Assembly (NCBI GenBank): GCA_030035585.1
Contig: CM057476.1
Location: 19,638,501 to 19,702,500 of the forward strand
Direction of reading: 5' to 3'
DNA from: Dugong dugon
Lineage: Eukaryota > Chordata > Mammalia > Sirenia > Dugongidae
Length of the DNA: 64,000 nt
Part shown: one piece after another, positions 52,895-63,572 of the stretch
How the letters are laid out: each line of letters begins with the position of its first letter
How positions within the stretch are numbered: the first letter of the stretch is position 1
Position numbers and translations under genes: made by a program
The notes under the pieces: model-generated
Told to the model about the DNA's origin: nothing
Database searches by the model: none
What the model saw: only the letters and a program-made list of their open reading frames with translations

Positions 52895-55800
52895 GTAACT
52901 TCACCCATCTTTCTGGAATGCTTCCCTCCCTACCTTCACAGCCTTGCTGCTCTTGAACAATATCGCTCTGTTAGCTTAGCCTTGAAAGGGCAGTGTCAGT
53001 AGAGACTGCTATCAGTTTCACTTTGATCCTTTGTGGTAAGGCTGTTAATGCAGCCAGTGACAGAGACCCATTTTAAACCTGCCTAAGCCCCCAAAAAGGA
53101 GCGCTGGTGTGCAATGGTTAAGCACTCAAGTGCTAACTGAAAGGTTGGCAATTTGAACCCGCCAGCCGCTCTGTGGGAGAAAAGACATGGCGATCTGTTC
53201 CCATAATGATTACAGCCAAGAAAACCCTATAGGGCAGTTGTCTTCTGTCACATGGGGTCACTATGAGTCTGAATCTACTCAACAGCACCCAACAAGTCCC
53301 AAAAGGGAGTCTATTACTTATGTGACTTTAAGGTCCAAGAATAGATCTAGGGTCTGAGATGTCTTGAGGACTCTTTCTCCATCTCCGTGCTCTGCTTTCC
53401 TTTGCCTCAACTTCTCAGGCTGACTCTGTTTGCATGGTAGCAAGATGGCTGCCAGGAGATTCAGGCTGTCACTTTATCAGCTTAGTGTGGCTGCAAGGAG
53501 CCCTGGTGGTGCAGTGCTTAAATGCTCAGCTGCTAACTGAAAAGCTGGCAGCTCTAACCCACCAGCCTCTCCGTGGGAGAAAGATGCAGCAGTCTGCTTC
53601 CATAAAGATTTATAGCCTTGAAAACCCTATGGGGCAGGTCTGCTCTGTCTTATAGGGTCACTCTGAGTTGGAATCAACTGGGTGGCAACGGGTAGTGTTG
53701 CTACTGGGAAGACAACATGTCTTCCCAGCGAGAGTTCTACTAAATGTCTCAGCAGGTGTTGGTTTGCTCTGATTGGCCAACCAATTTGGGTCATGTGTCT
53801 GTCTCTGAAATAATATTCAGAACCAATATCTCTGAGCAACATTCTGATTGTCCAAGCTGGGTTACTCAGACCCACCCCTCAGGGCTGAGGGGTGGAGTCA
53901 CTGCCCCCACCCCCCGGACCATATGGACAGAGAGCTAGGAAAGAGGATTCCTCAGAGGAATTTGTTAGAAGAAGGGGGTACTGATGCCAGATAGGCAAAA
54001 AAAAAAAAATAGTAAATGTCCACCACTACCTATTTCCACCCCGATCCACCCACCCACCCACCCAACCACCTGACCAGAACTTCTCTCAGGTTGAAATTCT
54101 CACTTCTCCATTTATCACCATACCCTGATGTGATTGGTCAATTTTCTGGTAATTTCCTCTAGAGTAAACTCCATAGGATGTGTGTATGTGGAGGGGGGGC
54201 ATTATGGAAATTATTAAATTTTACTGAGATTTTTATTAGCTTTTTCTAAGAATAAATTAGGCCAATAGAAGCATTTTTAAAAATATGTTTTACAGTTATT
54301 TGGTTTATAATAGTGGCTGTGGCTTAATCTATATGTTGAAATCAAGTTTACCAGAAGAAATAAGGAAGGTGTTACTTAGAGTATATCTTGTGTCACCTAA
54401 CTTTCAGAAATACCACTCTTGTGGAAATAGAAAAAAAATAAACTGATTTTATGTGGAAGTAAAAAGGGAAATAACATGGTGTGGAGAAATGCAAGCGGGG
54501 TGATGAGATTGTCATGGCTAAACTCAGTGTTTCAGATTTGAACAGAGAAGTTTCAGACGCTGTATTATACTCTGGAAAATTAGATTCTTATTGATTGAAG
54601 CAATGCAGAATTTTAGTCAAAATGTTGTTGTCGTGCCATTGAGTCAATTCCGACTCATAGCAACCCTATAAAACAGAGTTGAACTGTCCCTTAGGGTTTC
54701 CAAGGCTGAAATCTTTATGGGAGCAGATTGCCAGGTCTTTCTCCCATGGAGCCACTGGGTGGATTTGAACCACCAATCTTTAGTTTAGCAGCTGAGTGCT
54801 TAACCATTGCACCACCAGTGTGCCTTTTAGTCAAAATACTGCTCTGTCTTCCAGTTCTCTGTTTGACTTTTTCCAGTAGATTAGAAACGTCATTTGGAAC
54901 GTTTTCAGCAAATCTTAGTGTAGGCTTTCATACCTCCAGTACTTGAGACTCTGAAATGAAAAACGGTAACAACAAACCCAGAATCTGAAAATGCCAGATG
55001 TATTGGTTGGTGGTGGTTGCTGTCAAGGTGATTCCAACTCATGGCAACCCCATGTGTGCAGAGGAGAACTGCTCTGTAGAGTTTTCAAGGCTGTAATCTT
55101 TCAGAAACAGATCTCCAGGCCTGTCTTCCAAGGTGCCTGTGGGTAGGTTCGCACCTCCAACCCTTCAGCTAGTAGTTGAGCACTTAACCGTTCGCCACCA
55201 CCCAGGGACTGGTGCTAAATACAGATATATTTAGACCAGAAGAAACCTAAATATTTGTTTTCTGTATAAGAGCTTGGAGCTTCATTTATTCATAAGCACA
55301 TTCCAAGAAGTCTTACACTATTGGCTATATTGCAAATATGAGTAATTGAACAGCATCCGGATATTAATGGACTCTAACACTGAAATCTAAGGAAATAGAT
55401 GCCAGTGATGGGAATATCTGCCCGACTTTAGGTGGCTGGTCTACATATACTCTCTCTGCTTTCACCCTGTGGCCAAAGAGCCCTTTGTGAAACAGAAATT
55501 ATATCATTCCCACTCTCCTCTTAAAACCATCCATTGCAATTTATATTTTCCACAGACGTTTATTTCGCTCACATATCAATGTTGAGGGCAGGTATTTCAT
55601 TTTAGTAGGGGAAGGGTATCTCTGCTCCACCATCCATTGCATTTTGAATGAAACCCCAATTCTTACATGATGGGAGCTCCACTCCCTCTCCAATAGCATC
55701 TCTTCCCATCCTCCTCTTCCTCACTGGGCTGCAGCCACGCTGGCCGCCAGTGCAACCAGCCTGCCACACTCGTCCTTTCAGCCTGAAATGTCCCTTCCTG

Positions 55801-58800
55801 CCTACCTTTATTCACAACTGGCTCCTCCTCCTTTAAATCTCAGCTCAGATGTCACCTCCTTAAAGAAGGCTTCCTTAAGCCTACTAGTATGGTGGTCTTC
55901 CTTAGTCATTCATTATCTCATTGCTCTGTTTACATCTTTGTTAACGCTTATCTCTAATTGAAGCTATCTTGATCCCTTGGTTGTTTGTCTGTCTCTTCTC
56001 CCCTGTAAGCTCCATGACAGTAGACAGCCCACCGTGTTATCTCAGCACTGAATGAACACATAGGGATCATAGTGCGTGATGGTCTTTTGCTGTAGCCATT
56101 TGCACAGTGGAATTCCTCACTAATGCTTTGCTCCATTCCTCTAGACATACATTGGGACTCTCCTTGTGTCTGTGAATCCGTACCAGGAGCTTGGAATCTA
56201 CACTATGAACCAGATGGAACTTTACCAAGGGGTCAACTTCTTTGAACTGCCACCACATGTGTAAGTAGCATCCACAGGGTCATTGTTATGGATTCAATTG
56301 TGTCCCCCAAAAATATGTGCTGTAAATCCTATCCTGGTGGCATAATGGTTAAGCATTTGACTACTAACCAAAAAGTCAGCAGTTCAAACCCACCAGCTGC
56401 TCTGCTTCTTATAACATTACAGCCTAGGAATCCCTATGGGACAGTTCCACTCTGTCCTATAGGGTTGCTATGAGTCGGAATCGACTCAAGGCCAACGGGT
56501 TTGGTTTTTGGTTTTATGCCTGTGGCTATGATCCTGTTTGGGAATGGCTTATCTTTGTTACGTTAATGAGACAGGATTAGTGTAGGTTGTGTCTTGAGTT
56601 AGTCTCTTATAAGATACAAAAGGAGCAGATTAAGGAAGCAGAGATGGGGGAAGACACATGTAAGCTACATGAAGATCGCCCATGAACAGAAGCTCAGAAG
56701 AGACAAGGACGTTCCTCCGAAGCTGACGGAGAGAGCCTTCCCCTAGAGACAGTGCCCTGAATTCAGACTTCTAGCCTCCTAAACTGTGAGAAAATAAATC
56801 TCTGTTTGTTAAAGCCACCAGTTGTGGTATTTCTGTTATAGCAGCATTAGATGACTGAGGGTCATCAGTAGGATTTTTCTAGTTCTTTCCTTCCTCTTTT
56901 CTTTTCTCCTTACCTCCCTCCCTCCCCCTTCCACCCATCCACTGACCTGCCCGTCCACCCACCCATCTCCCCTCCTTCCCTCCCTCATCCCTTCCTTCCT
57001 TCCTTCCAAATCCTCATTCCATCTCCATTAGGTTCTATACCCCACTTAAACTGCTGTGGTCTTGTAAAATAAGTTTTTCAGAGCAGCAGAAAATGTTGGT
57101 GGGCCATTATCGAATCTCAGCTTAAATATGATGAAGAGAGGTAGAATTTTGTGTAACTGCTGAGAGATCTGAGTGTGGCTAGAGAGGTACCTTCTCTGGG
57201 AAGCGGGGTGTTATAGTGCCATCTACTGGGGCCTGAGTATCATGGCCGCTAAGGAGGAGGTCCACTGGTGAGAACTGTCATCCCAGGATGCAGATCCTTA
57301 AAATGAGTAATTTCCTGCCTAGTCTATATGTGACTCAGGCTTTGCTAATCTCCCAGGTCTCCTCCCTGGTTGATTTCAAGCTCATATGTAGGTTCTCTCT
57401 GCATTTGCCTCGTGACTCTACTATTCCACTTCCTAAGGCATTTATAAACCTTTCTGTATTGTTACCACCAATGATTTCTAAAATAGCCTGCTTTCAAACT
57501 TTGCCACATGCTAAGATTATACTCTTCAAGAGCCTTCATGCTATGATTTTTTATCTTGGCGATAAATCCCTTATAATCGTTTTATCTCTTTTCCTAAAAA
57601 TATTACAGAAGTTTTTGAATCCTTTTGGTTTCCTGCACTGCATTTAGTACTCTAGATTTTGAGGGAAAGAGAAAATGAGATCTTATTATACTTACTGAAT
57701 TATTTAATACTTAGACAAGATGTCATTTCCACTTGCAGTTAAGAGATGTAATCTCTTGGGGATGTAATCTAGTATTTGGCTTTTTTATAAGAAAGTTGGT
57801 GGATTTTTAAAATTAAAATTGGCAAATCTTGAAAAATATTTCCATTATGGCTCAAATTCTTCACCTGAACACTTCTACTGTTTGCGTTTTTAAAAAATTT
57901 TTATCGTAGTAAAAAATATATAACAAAACACACTTGCCTTTTTTAATTGTAAAAATATATGTAACACATTTGCCAATTCAACATTTTTCACGTGTACAAT
58001 TCAGTGACAACAATTACATCAATCCTGTTGTGTAACCATCACCATTATCTGTTGCTACATGTCCATCCATTTTTAAGTGTGTAGTTTGGTGGCATTAATG
58101 ACATTACATTCACCTTCTTGTACAGCCATCAGCACTATCCGTTTCCAAAAGTTTTATATCACCACAAACAGAAACTCAGTACCCCTTAAGCAATGTTGTT
58201 GTCATGTTATCAGGTGCCATTGAGTCAATTTCGACTCATAGAGACCCCATGTGACAGAGTGGAGCTGCCCCAAAGAGTTTTCTAGGTTGTTATCTTTACG
58301 GGAGCAGATTGCCAGGTCTTTCTCCCATGGAGCTGCTGGCTGAGTTCGAACCGACAACCTTTCATGTAGCAGCCGAGAACTTAACCATTGCGCCACCAGG
58401 GCTCCTCCTTAAGCAATTAAAAAAAAAAAACAAAACTCTTTGCCGTCGAGTTGATTCCAGCATATAACGACCCTATAGGATGGAGTAGAACTGCCCCATA
58501 GGGTTTCCAAGGAGCAGCTGGTAGATTTGAACTGCTGACCTTTTGGTTAGCAGCCATGTCTCCCATTTTCCCCTCCTTCTCCCAGTCCACTAATAAACTT
58601 TTGTCTCTATGCATTTTTCCTGTTCTACATATTTCCTGTATGTGGGACCATACAGTAATATCTGTTCTTTTGTGTCTGTATGGTTTGAGTTTTGAGATCT
58701 AGTGCACTTTACGTTTTTTCAGTGAATGGGTCATGGTGAGGATTGAGACATGTCTGAGCTTACTGTCCTTGTACCACCGTCTGAATGTGGCTTCCTGGAG

Positions 58801-60705
58801 GCAGGGCACTATGTCCTGCTCTGCTGGGTGTCAGAACCAAGGAAAGTAGCCGTAAGGCCAACTGGTCTCTGCCCTGTTCCTTCTGCAGCTATGCCATAGC
58901 TGACAACGCTTACCGCATGATGTGCTCGGAGCTAAATAACCACTTCATCCTCATCTCCGGGGAAAGTGGGGCAGGGAAAACGGAGGCCTCCAAGAAGATT
59001 CTCCAGTATTTTGCAGTGACCTGCCCAATGACCAAGTCGCTACAGGTAGCCCGCGACAGACTGCTGCTCTCCAATCCAGTGCTGGAGGTAAGCGTTTCAT
59101 TCATGGTCTTTGAGGACCATTAGAGGGGAGTTCCAAGGGGCTATTAAGTAAGAAGATTCCTCTGATTGGGCAGGTCAGTCAAAACGGGCACACCACTATC
59201 TGGAAGTTAAGAAAAGGGGTCGCACGGGTGGTGTCACGGTCAAGGGCATGACTTTGAAGTCTGGTAATTTGGACTCTAATCCTAGAGCAGCAACACACCA
59301 GCAAGCTTCAGCAAGTCACCCCACCTCTTAAAGCCTGCTTCCCCATCTGTGGAATGGGTCTACTCATGGTACCTCCCTCTTAGGGAGGTTTTGAGGATGA
59401 AACAGGGTGAATGCATACAAAACACGCAGCAAAATTAGCAAGCACTAAAATACTTCAATATTTATTGTTATTAATTAAGGTCATTTTGATTATTATTATT
59501 TGTATGATTAGAATTCACTGAGTTGCTGGCTGATCTTGAACAAGTCATGTTCTCCTGTGTTCTTGTTGCCCCTCCCTTTTTGTTTTCAGGGTAATGAGGG
59601 GGCCATTAATATAAATTTTAAGTTGTTTTTTTTTTTTTAAACATTTTATTGCGGTTTGGGTGAAAGTTTACAGAGCAAATTAGTTTCCCATTCAACAATT
59701 TATACACATTTTGTTTCGTGACATTAGTTGTAATCCCCTCTACCCACTTCCTCCCTGAGTTCTCCGTTTCCGTTCATCCATCTATCCTGTCCCTTACTGC
59801 CTGCTGAACTTTGTTTTTGGGCAAGTGCTGCCCTTTTGGTCTGAGATGGTTGATTGTTCTGAGGAGCACGTTCCTCAAAGGTGTTACTGTTCACTTTATA
59901 GGCCTGTCTATTGTTTGGCTGAAAGGTGATCTCTGGAAGTGGGTTCAGTTACAGGTTTGAAGGGTGTCTAAGGGCCATAGTCTTGGGTGTTCCACCAGCC
60001 TCTATCAGACCAGTAAGTCTGGTCTTTTTGTAAATTTGAATTATGTTCTACATTATTCTCCCACTCTGTCCAGGTCCTTCTACTGTAATCCCGATCAGAG
60101 TGGTCAGTATTGGTAGCCGGGCACCATCTAGTTCTTCTGGTCTCTAGCTAGTGAAGGCTGTGGTTCCTGTGGTTCTTGTTGCCCTTTCTGGGAAAGAAGA
60201 TGTTTATGGTTGAAGGACTTTTCCCCATAGACCCTTTGGACTCAAGAACTTGCCTCTTTGATGTAGGGAGGGGTCTGGTGATGGGGGCTGTCAGCTGTGC
60301 CTTCTGGAACAGCAAGGCCCTGGGATCCTGTGTGCCTCTCCTTAGGCCATTTCTAATGTATGACTAGACTGTGTTCTTGGGACAAGATATTTTCCCTGAG
60401 TTCAACCCCAGTATTTGGCCTTGAATCTTCTGTACTTAGTGAACTAGTGAGCTTCCTTTGTAGAAAATACAGTCTGACTTTCACCCCTTGCTCTCCTTTC
60501 TTCTTCCATTCCCATAATAAGCACATTATTTAGGGTAAGGAATTTGACAAGCATGGTGATTTTAAATGACAATGAATGATAATTCAGTTCAGCCAATCCC
60601 TGTCCCCCTATTTTGTATTTCAAGGCTTTTGGAAATGCCAAAACACTTCGGAATGACAACTCCAGCAGATTTGGAAAATACATGGACATACAGTTTGACT
60701 TTAAG
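52733..60705 (+). CDS. MYO1H: MYO1H 5' part: unconventional myosin-Ih, four coding exons (partial gene)
   Basis: Class I myosins are single-headed, membrane-associated actin motors that hydrolyse ATP. Spliced, the four exons give 174 residues with no stop: the short N-terminal extension, the start of the motor core, the P-loop GESGAGKT (residues 105-112) and switch [10 protein letters not shown] (157-165). Introns run 52895-56144, 56261-58888 and 59088-60624; the fourth continues past 64000. The opening [19 protein letters not shown] and the segment [19 protein letters not shown] fit vertebrate MYO1H better than its sister MYO1C, which I recall as reading MESALTARDRVGVQ and YEVPPHLFAVAD. IQ motifs, tail and the rest of the motor lie outside. 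The exon holding the ATG begins with an acceptor site, so at least one upstream 5' exon and the promoter are not located here. Orthologue naming is from family knowledge; exon structure is read directly. Confidence 0.93.
53098..53293 (+). mobile_element. AfroSINE, long form, MYO1H intron 1 (numbering by coding exons)
   Basis: GAGCGCTGGTGTGCAATGGT to ACTCAACAGCACCCAAC. Flanks AAGCCCCCAAAAAGG and AAGTCCCAAAAGGG look like the target duplication. Confidence 0.91.
53497..53693 (+). mobile_element. AfroSINE, long form, MYO1H intron 1
   Basis: GAGCCCTGGTGGTGCAGTGC to GAATCAACTGGGTGGCAACG. Confidence 0.93.
53694..54610. other. Intronic stretch, probably an unnamed old repeat at left; small hairpin and (CCAC)n
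   Basis: The segments 53310-53490 (GTAGCAAGATGGCTGCCAGG) and 53730-53930 (CTCTGATTGGCCAACC) resemble an old interspersed repeat I cannot name. An 11-bp perfect inverted repeat lies at 53704-53728, and CCAC-type units at about 54046-54070. 54080-54610 is unassigned. Confidence 0.45.
54624..54824 (-). mobile_element. AfroSINE, long form, antisense, MYO1H intron 1
   Basis: GTTGTTGTCGTGCCATTGAG to TTGCACCACCAGTGTGCC. A perfect 13-bp target duplication TTTTAGTCAAAAT (54611-54623 and 54825-54837). Confidence 0.96.
55003..55212 (-). mobile_element. AfroSINE, long form, antisense, MYO1H intron 1
   Basis: GGTGGTTGCTGTCAAGGTGA, GAAACAGATCTCCAGGCCTG and CACCACCCAGGGACT. 55213-55499 is unassigned. Confidence 0.92.
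55500..56060 (+). mobile_element. L2 LINE 3' fragment, MYO1H intron 1
   Basis: CTCAGCTCAGATGTCACCTC, GAAGGCTTCCTTAAGCCTAC, CCCTGTAAGCTCCATGACAG and CTCAGCACTGAATG follow the L2 consensus order. It ends about 85 bp before the second coding exon. Confidence 0.82.
56145..56260 (+). CDS. MYO1H: MYO1H second coding exon (residues 43-80 plus two bases)
   Basis: The acceptor CCTCTAG ends at 56144 and the donor is CATGT|GTAAGT. It encodes 38 codons from [19 protein letters not shown] to FFELPPH, then GT, the first two bases of a valine codon (phase 2). The YIG...VNPY stretch is the conserved first strand-turn of the myosin motor domain. The length of 116 nt matches 38 codons plus two exactly, and the next exon supplies the third base. 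A MaLR-like LTR starts only 23 bp beyond the donor (see 56284). Confidence 0.95.
56284..56858 (+). mobile_element. MaLR-like solo LTR with a SINE inside, MYO1H intron 2
   Basis: It starts TGTTATGGATTCAATTGTGT and ends GCAGCATTAGATGACTGA. GGGTCAT flanks both sides (56277-56283 and 56859-56865). A sense AfroSINE occupies about 56333-56515 (TCCTGGTGGCATAATGGTTA to AAGGCCAACGGGTTTGG). The LTR starts 23 bp after the exon's donor. No viral genes. Confidence 0.88.
56885..57010. repeat. Pyrimidine-rich low-complexity tract, MYO1H intron 2
   Basis: Imperfect CCTT, CCCT and CCAC units, almost free of purines. Confidence 0.9.
57011..57880. other. Intronic stretch without recognised repeat
   Basis: A 119-codon frame at 57288-57647 has no family resemblance and no splice or start context, so I do not call a gene. 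Confidence 0.5.
58195..58406 (-). mobile_element. AfroSINE, long form, antisense
   Basis: CATGTTATCAGGTGCCATTG to ATTGCGCCACCAGGGCTCCT. Perfect duplication CCTTAAGCAAT (58184-58194 and 58407-58417). Confidence 0.95.
58418..58556 (-). mobile_element. AfroSINE, short form, antisense, head truncated
   Basis: AACTCTTTGCCGTCGAGTTG, TTTCCAAGGAGCAGCTGGTA, TTTGGTTAGCAGCC. It abuts the previous SINE across its target duplication. Confidence 0.9.
58889..59087 (+). CDS. MYO1H: MYO1H third coding exon (completes residue 81, then 82-147), P-loop exon
   Basis: The acceptor TTCTGCAG ends at 58888 and the donor is GAG|GTAAGC. One base completes valine 81, then 66 codons follow (199 nt). It carries the phosphate-binding loop GESGAGKT with the invariant lysine at residue 111, followed by [15 protein letters not shown] and the helix [11 protein letters not shown]. 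The strong motif match and exact phase make this the most certain exon. A minus-strand open frame over the same bases is only its shadow. Confidence 0.97.
59225..59460 (+). mobile_element. MIR, sense, MYO1H intron 3
   Basis: AATTTGGACTCTAATCCTAG, CAGCAAGTCACCCCACCTCT, CCCCATCTGTGGAATGGGT and GGAGGTTTTGAGGATGAAAC. Confidence 0.85.
59616..60185 (-). mobile_element. L1 3' UTR, antisense, MYO1H intron 3
   Basis: TTTTATTGCGGTTTGGGTGA, GTTTACAGAGCAAATTAGTT, ACCAGTAAGTCTGGTCTTTT and GGGCACCATCTAGTTCTTCT. No ORF2 remains. Confidence 0.9.
60190..60624. other. Intronic stretch before the fourth exon
   Basis: No repeat I can name; it ends in the branch/polypyrimidine region and AG of the exon. Confidence 0.55.
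60625..60705 (+). CDS. MYO1H: MYO1H fourth coding exon (residues 148-174), switch I exon
   Basis: The acceptor TATTTCAAG ends at 60624 and the donor is AAG|GTATGT. The exon is 81 nt, 27 codons, phase 0 at both ends. It reads [20 protein letters not shown] and then [16 protein letters not shown] is switch I, which closes over the nucleotide in all myosins. The family continues with a GGHI..YLLEKSRVV exon; I found no such exon between 60706 and 64000, so the next exon lies to the right of the window. Confidence 0.96.
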
Positions 60706-60859
60706 GTATGTTGAAGCTCCTAATACTGACACATGGGACCTCTAAATTTGCCAGTGATGGAAACCCAACTCAATGGGCTATAAGGGACAAGGGAGACAAG
60801 GGGGATTTTTTGCTCAAACGATTGAACAGTCAAGGGTTAGTACTAGTTTTAGGAAATAC

Positions 60860-61650
60860 AGATAAAACCACAATGAGATACCTTTTTATACCCTCTGTTG
60901 TTGTTGTTGTTGGCTGCCTTCAAGTTGGCCCCCAATTCACGGTGACCCTAGGCCCAATGGAACAAAATGCTGCTTGGTCCTGTGCCATACTCATGATCAG
61001 TTGCAGATAGAACAATGTTCCATTGTGATCCATAGGGTTTTCATTGACTTATTTTCAGAAGTAGATTTCCAGGCCCTTCTTCCTAGTCTGTCTTAGTCTG
61101 GAAGCTCCGCTGAAACCTGTTCAGCACCATAGCAACATGCAAGCCATTACTGACGGATGGTGGCTGCTCATGAAGTGCATTAGCTGGGAATCAAACCTGG
61201 GAGTCCTGCATGGGAGGCAAGCATTCTACCTCTGAACCACCAATGGCTCTTATACCTTCTGGATGGGCAAAAATTAAGAAGTCTGATAATACCAAGTGTC
61301 GGCAAAGATGTGGATCATTAGGAACTCTTACACATTGTTGGCAGGGTTTAATTCGGTGTGACCCCCTTTGGAAAACAATATATTATGGCATTGAAATCAT
61401 ATAATCTAAGGTGCAGGCATTCCACTCCCAGAGATTCCTACAGATATGAACCAGAAACATGTACAAGCACGTCCACAACAGAGCAACAGCATTACCCATA
61501 ATGGTGAAAGGAGCGGAAACCACCAACCCATATGGAAAGGACTGAATGTCCATCAACAGGATAATGGCTAGTTAAATTGTGGTGTGTTAACACAGTGAAG
61601 TATTATATAGCAATGAGAGCAAATGAGCTGCAGCTACACATAACATGGAC
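60860..61650 (+). mobile_element. Old L1 ORF2 fragment, sense, split by a SINE
   Basis: AAACCACAATGAGATACCTT, then TCTGGATGGGCAAAAATTAA, AATGTCCATCAACAGGATAA and GCAGCTACACATAACATGGA. Highly decayed. Confidence 0.8.
60897..61250 (-). mobile_element. tRNA-Gly-headed SINE, full length, antisense
   Basis: The tail is at left (GTTGTTGTTGTTGGCTGCCT). The head at right is GGGAATCAAACCTGGGAGTC through CTACCTCTGAACCACCAATG, the reverse complement of a tRNA-Gly B box and A box. Duplication TATACCCTCT / TATACCTTCT (60887-60896 and 61251-61260). Confidence 0.92.
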
Positions 61651-61990
61651 GGTGTTATGGGCTAAATTATGTCCCCTAAAAAGATATGTTAAAGTCCTAA
61701 CCCCTAGTACCTATGAATGTGATTCTGTTTGGAAATTAAGTGTTTGAAGATCTTATCAGTTGAGTTAACATGAGGTCATACTGGAGTAGGTCCTAATCCA
61801 ATATGACTGGTGTCCTTATAAATGAGGAGAAGAGACAAAGTGACACAGATGGAAGACAGCCATGGCAGAGATTGCTGGGGCTACCAGAACCTGGGGAAGA
61901 CAAAAAGGGTCTTCTCCTAGAGCCTTGGGAGAAAGCATGGCCTTGCTGATACCCTGAGTTTGGACTCTTAGCCTTAGGAATGTACTGTGC
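61651..61990 (+). mobile_element. MLT1-type LTR, 3' end shortened
   Basis: GTGTTATGGGCTAAATTATG, AAGTCCTAACCCCTAGTACC, GACTGGTGTCCTTATAAATG and CCCTGAGTTTGGACTCTTAG fit an ancient mammalian MaLR LTR. Confidence 0.75.
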
Positions 61991-62067
61991 ATCAGTGTGA
62001 TGCCGTTTTTATAAAGCTTGAAAACAAGAAAACTAACTATATTATTTAGGCATACATGCTTATGTGA

Positions 62068-62235
62068 CAGAAGTCAGCACACTTCTTCTGTCAAAGGCCA
62101 GATAGTAAATATTTTAGGCTTTATGGGTCATACGGTCACTCTTGCAACTACTCAGCTCTGCTGTTGCTTTGTGAAAACAGTCACAGACCACAGGTAAATG
62201 AATGAGCATGGCTGTGCCTTATACAGAATTTAAAT
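62068..62235. mobile_element. hAT-type DNA transposon fragment
   Basis: GTCAAAGGCCAGATAGTAAA and ATGAATGAGCATGGCTGTGC match the element at 25042; only one side is kept. Confidence 0.75.
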
Positions 62236-62439
62236 GAGACTTAAAGCACGTGGAAAGGGGAGGCAGATTTCTCAAGGACTTGCAATTCGAAGTTGTATAG
62301 TGACACCACGGACAGGAGAATAGCAGCTAGTTGGGCATTGATTTTGGCAACCAGAGGCTGGTGCCTGTCCCTTTGGTGGACTTTGAAAAAAAATTAATAG
62401 CCATGAGTCAGAATCAACTTGATGGCAATGGTTAGGTAT

Positions 62440-63565
62440 GTATATTTTGAAACTTTTTTATAGAAGCTCAACATATATACTGAAAAGTACACAAATCATA
62501 AAAGTACACCTCAGTGAGTTTTACATATGTATCTACCTGTGTAACCACCACTCAGATCAAGATATAAAAAATTCTAGAACCCAGAAGTCTCTCCCGGTGG
62601 TATCCCCCTTACCAAAGTTGACCACTGCTCTGTTCTCTATAATCATAGATTAGTTTTGTTAATTCTTAAGCTTCATATAAATGAAATTATATGGTATGTA
62701 TTCTTTTGTGTCTGGCTTCTTTCAATCAACATTATGTTTGTGAGATTCATCCATGTTGCATGTAGCAGTTGTTGGTTTTTTTTAACCGTATGACTGTGAC
62801 ACAATTTATTCCTTCTTTTGTTGACGGGCATTGGTTGTTTCCAGTTTTTGGCTATTACAAATAGTTCTATGAACATCCTTGCACATGTCTTTTAGGAGAT
62901 ATAAGCACTAATTTATGTTGGATACATACCTGGCAATGGAATTGCTGTGTTCTTACCATCAATGTTATGATAATTAACGAGAGTTCCAGTTGCTCCACAC
63001 CCTTGCCAACATTTGATATTGTTAGCCCTTTTAGTTTTAGACATTCTGGTGGGATATGGTGGTTTCACATTGTGATTTAAATTTTTAGCTCCCTGATAAT
63101 TAATGAAATATTCCTTATTGACCAGTTAAAGATCCTGTTTTATATTCAAGTCTTTTGTCCATTTTTAATTGGGGTTGTCTGTCTTTTTTTTTTTTTTTTT
63201 TAATTGATTTGTAGTAATTTTACATATGTTCTGGAATACAAATCCTTTATTGGAGATAATAATTAAAACACTGTGAAACTGACACAAGGTTAAACCGGCC
63301 AATGGACCAGAATACAGTCCAGAAAGACACCCACATGTATGTTCACCTGATTTATGACAAGAACACCACTTTGATTTAGTAGGGATAGGATTGTCTTTCC
63401 AGTAAGTGGTGCTGATCAATTGGATATCCATATAGATAAAAAGACTTTTGACCCCTACCTCACTCCACACCCAATAACTAATTTGTGATGGACCATGATC
63501 TTATATGTGAAAGGTAAAACACTCATGCTTCTAGACAAAAACATCAAAAATATCTTCCTGGCCTG
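62440..63565. mobile_element. Old L1 with a 5' inversion, minus orientation
   Basis: About 62440-63240 is antisense 3' end (GTGTAACCACCACTCAGATC, TTTTTGGCTATTACAAATAG). About 63255-63565 is sense ORF2 from further upstream (ACACAAGGTTAAACCGGCCA, AAAAAGACTTTTGACCCC). The orientation switch is what twin priming gives. Confidence 0.65.
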
Positions 63566-63572
63566 GGGTAGG

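Larger units (their letters stand above)
57882..58690 (-). mobile_element. L1 3' end, antisense, split by two SINEs, MYO1H intron 2
   Basis: GTACAATTCAGTGACAACAA, AACAGAAACTCAGTACCCCT, then after the SINEs CTCTATGCATTTTTCCTGTT and ATCTGTTCTTTTGTGTCTGT. Confidence 0.83.

Noticed and set aside
52742-53002. Reading the first MYO1H exon as an 86-codon single-exon gene starting at GTG
   Set aside because: The frame crosses the GTAACT donor at 52895 and loses all myosin similarity there; the ATG at 52769 begins the family protein.
58910-59104. Minus-strand frame over the P-loop exon
   Set aside because: Mirror of the MYO1H exon on the other strand; no independent support.
52733-60705. Assignment to MYO1C or another class I myosin
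   Set aside because: Residues around the start and the segment before the P-loop fit MYO1H better. A formal alignment would settle it.
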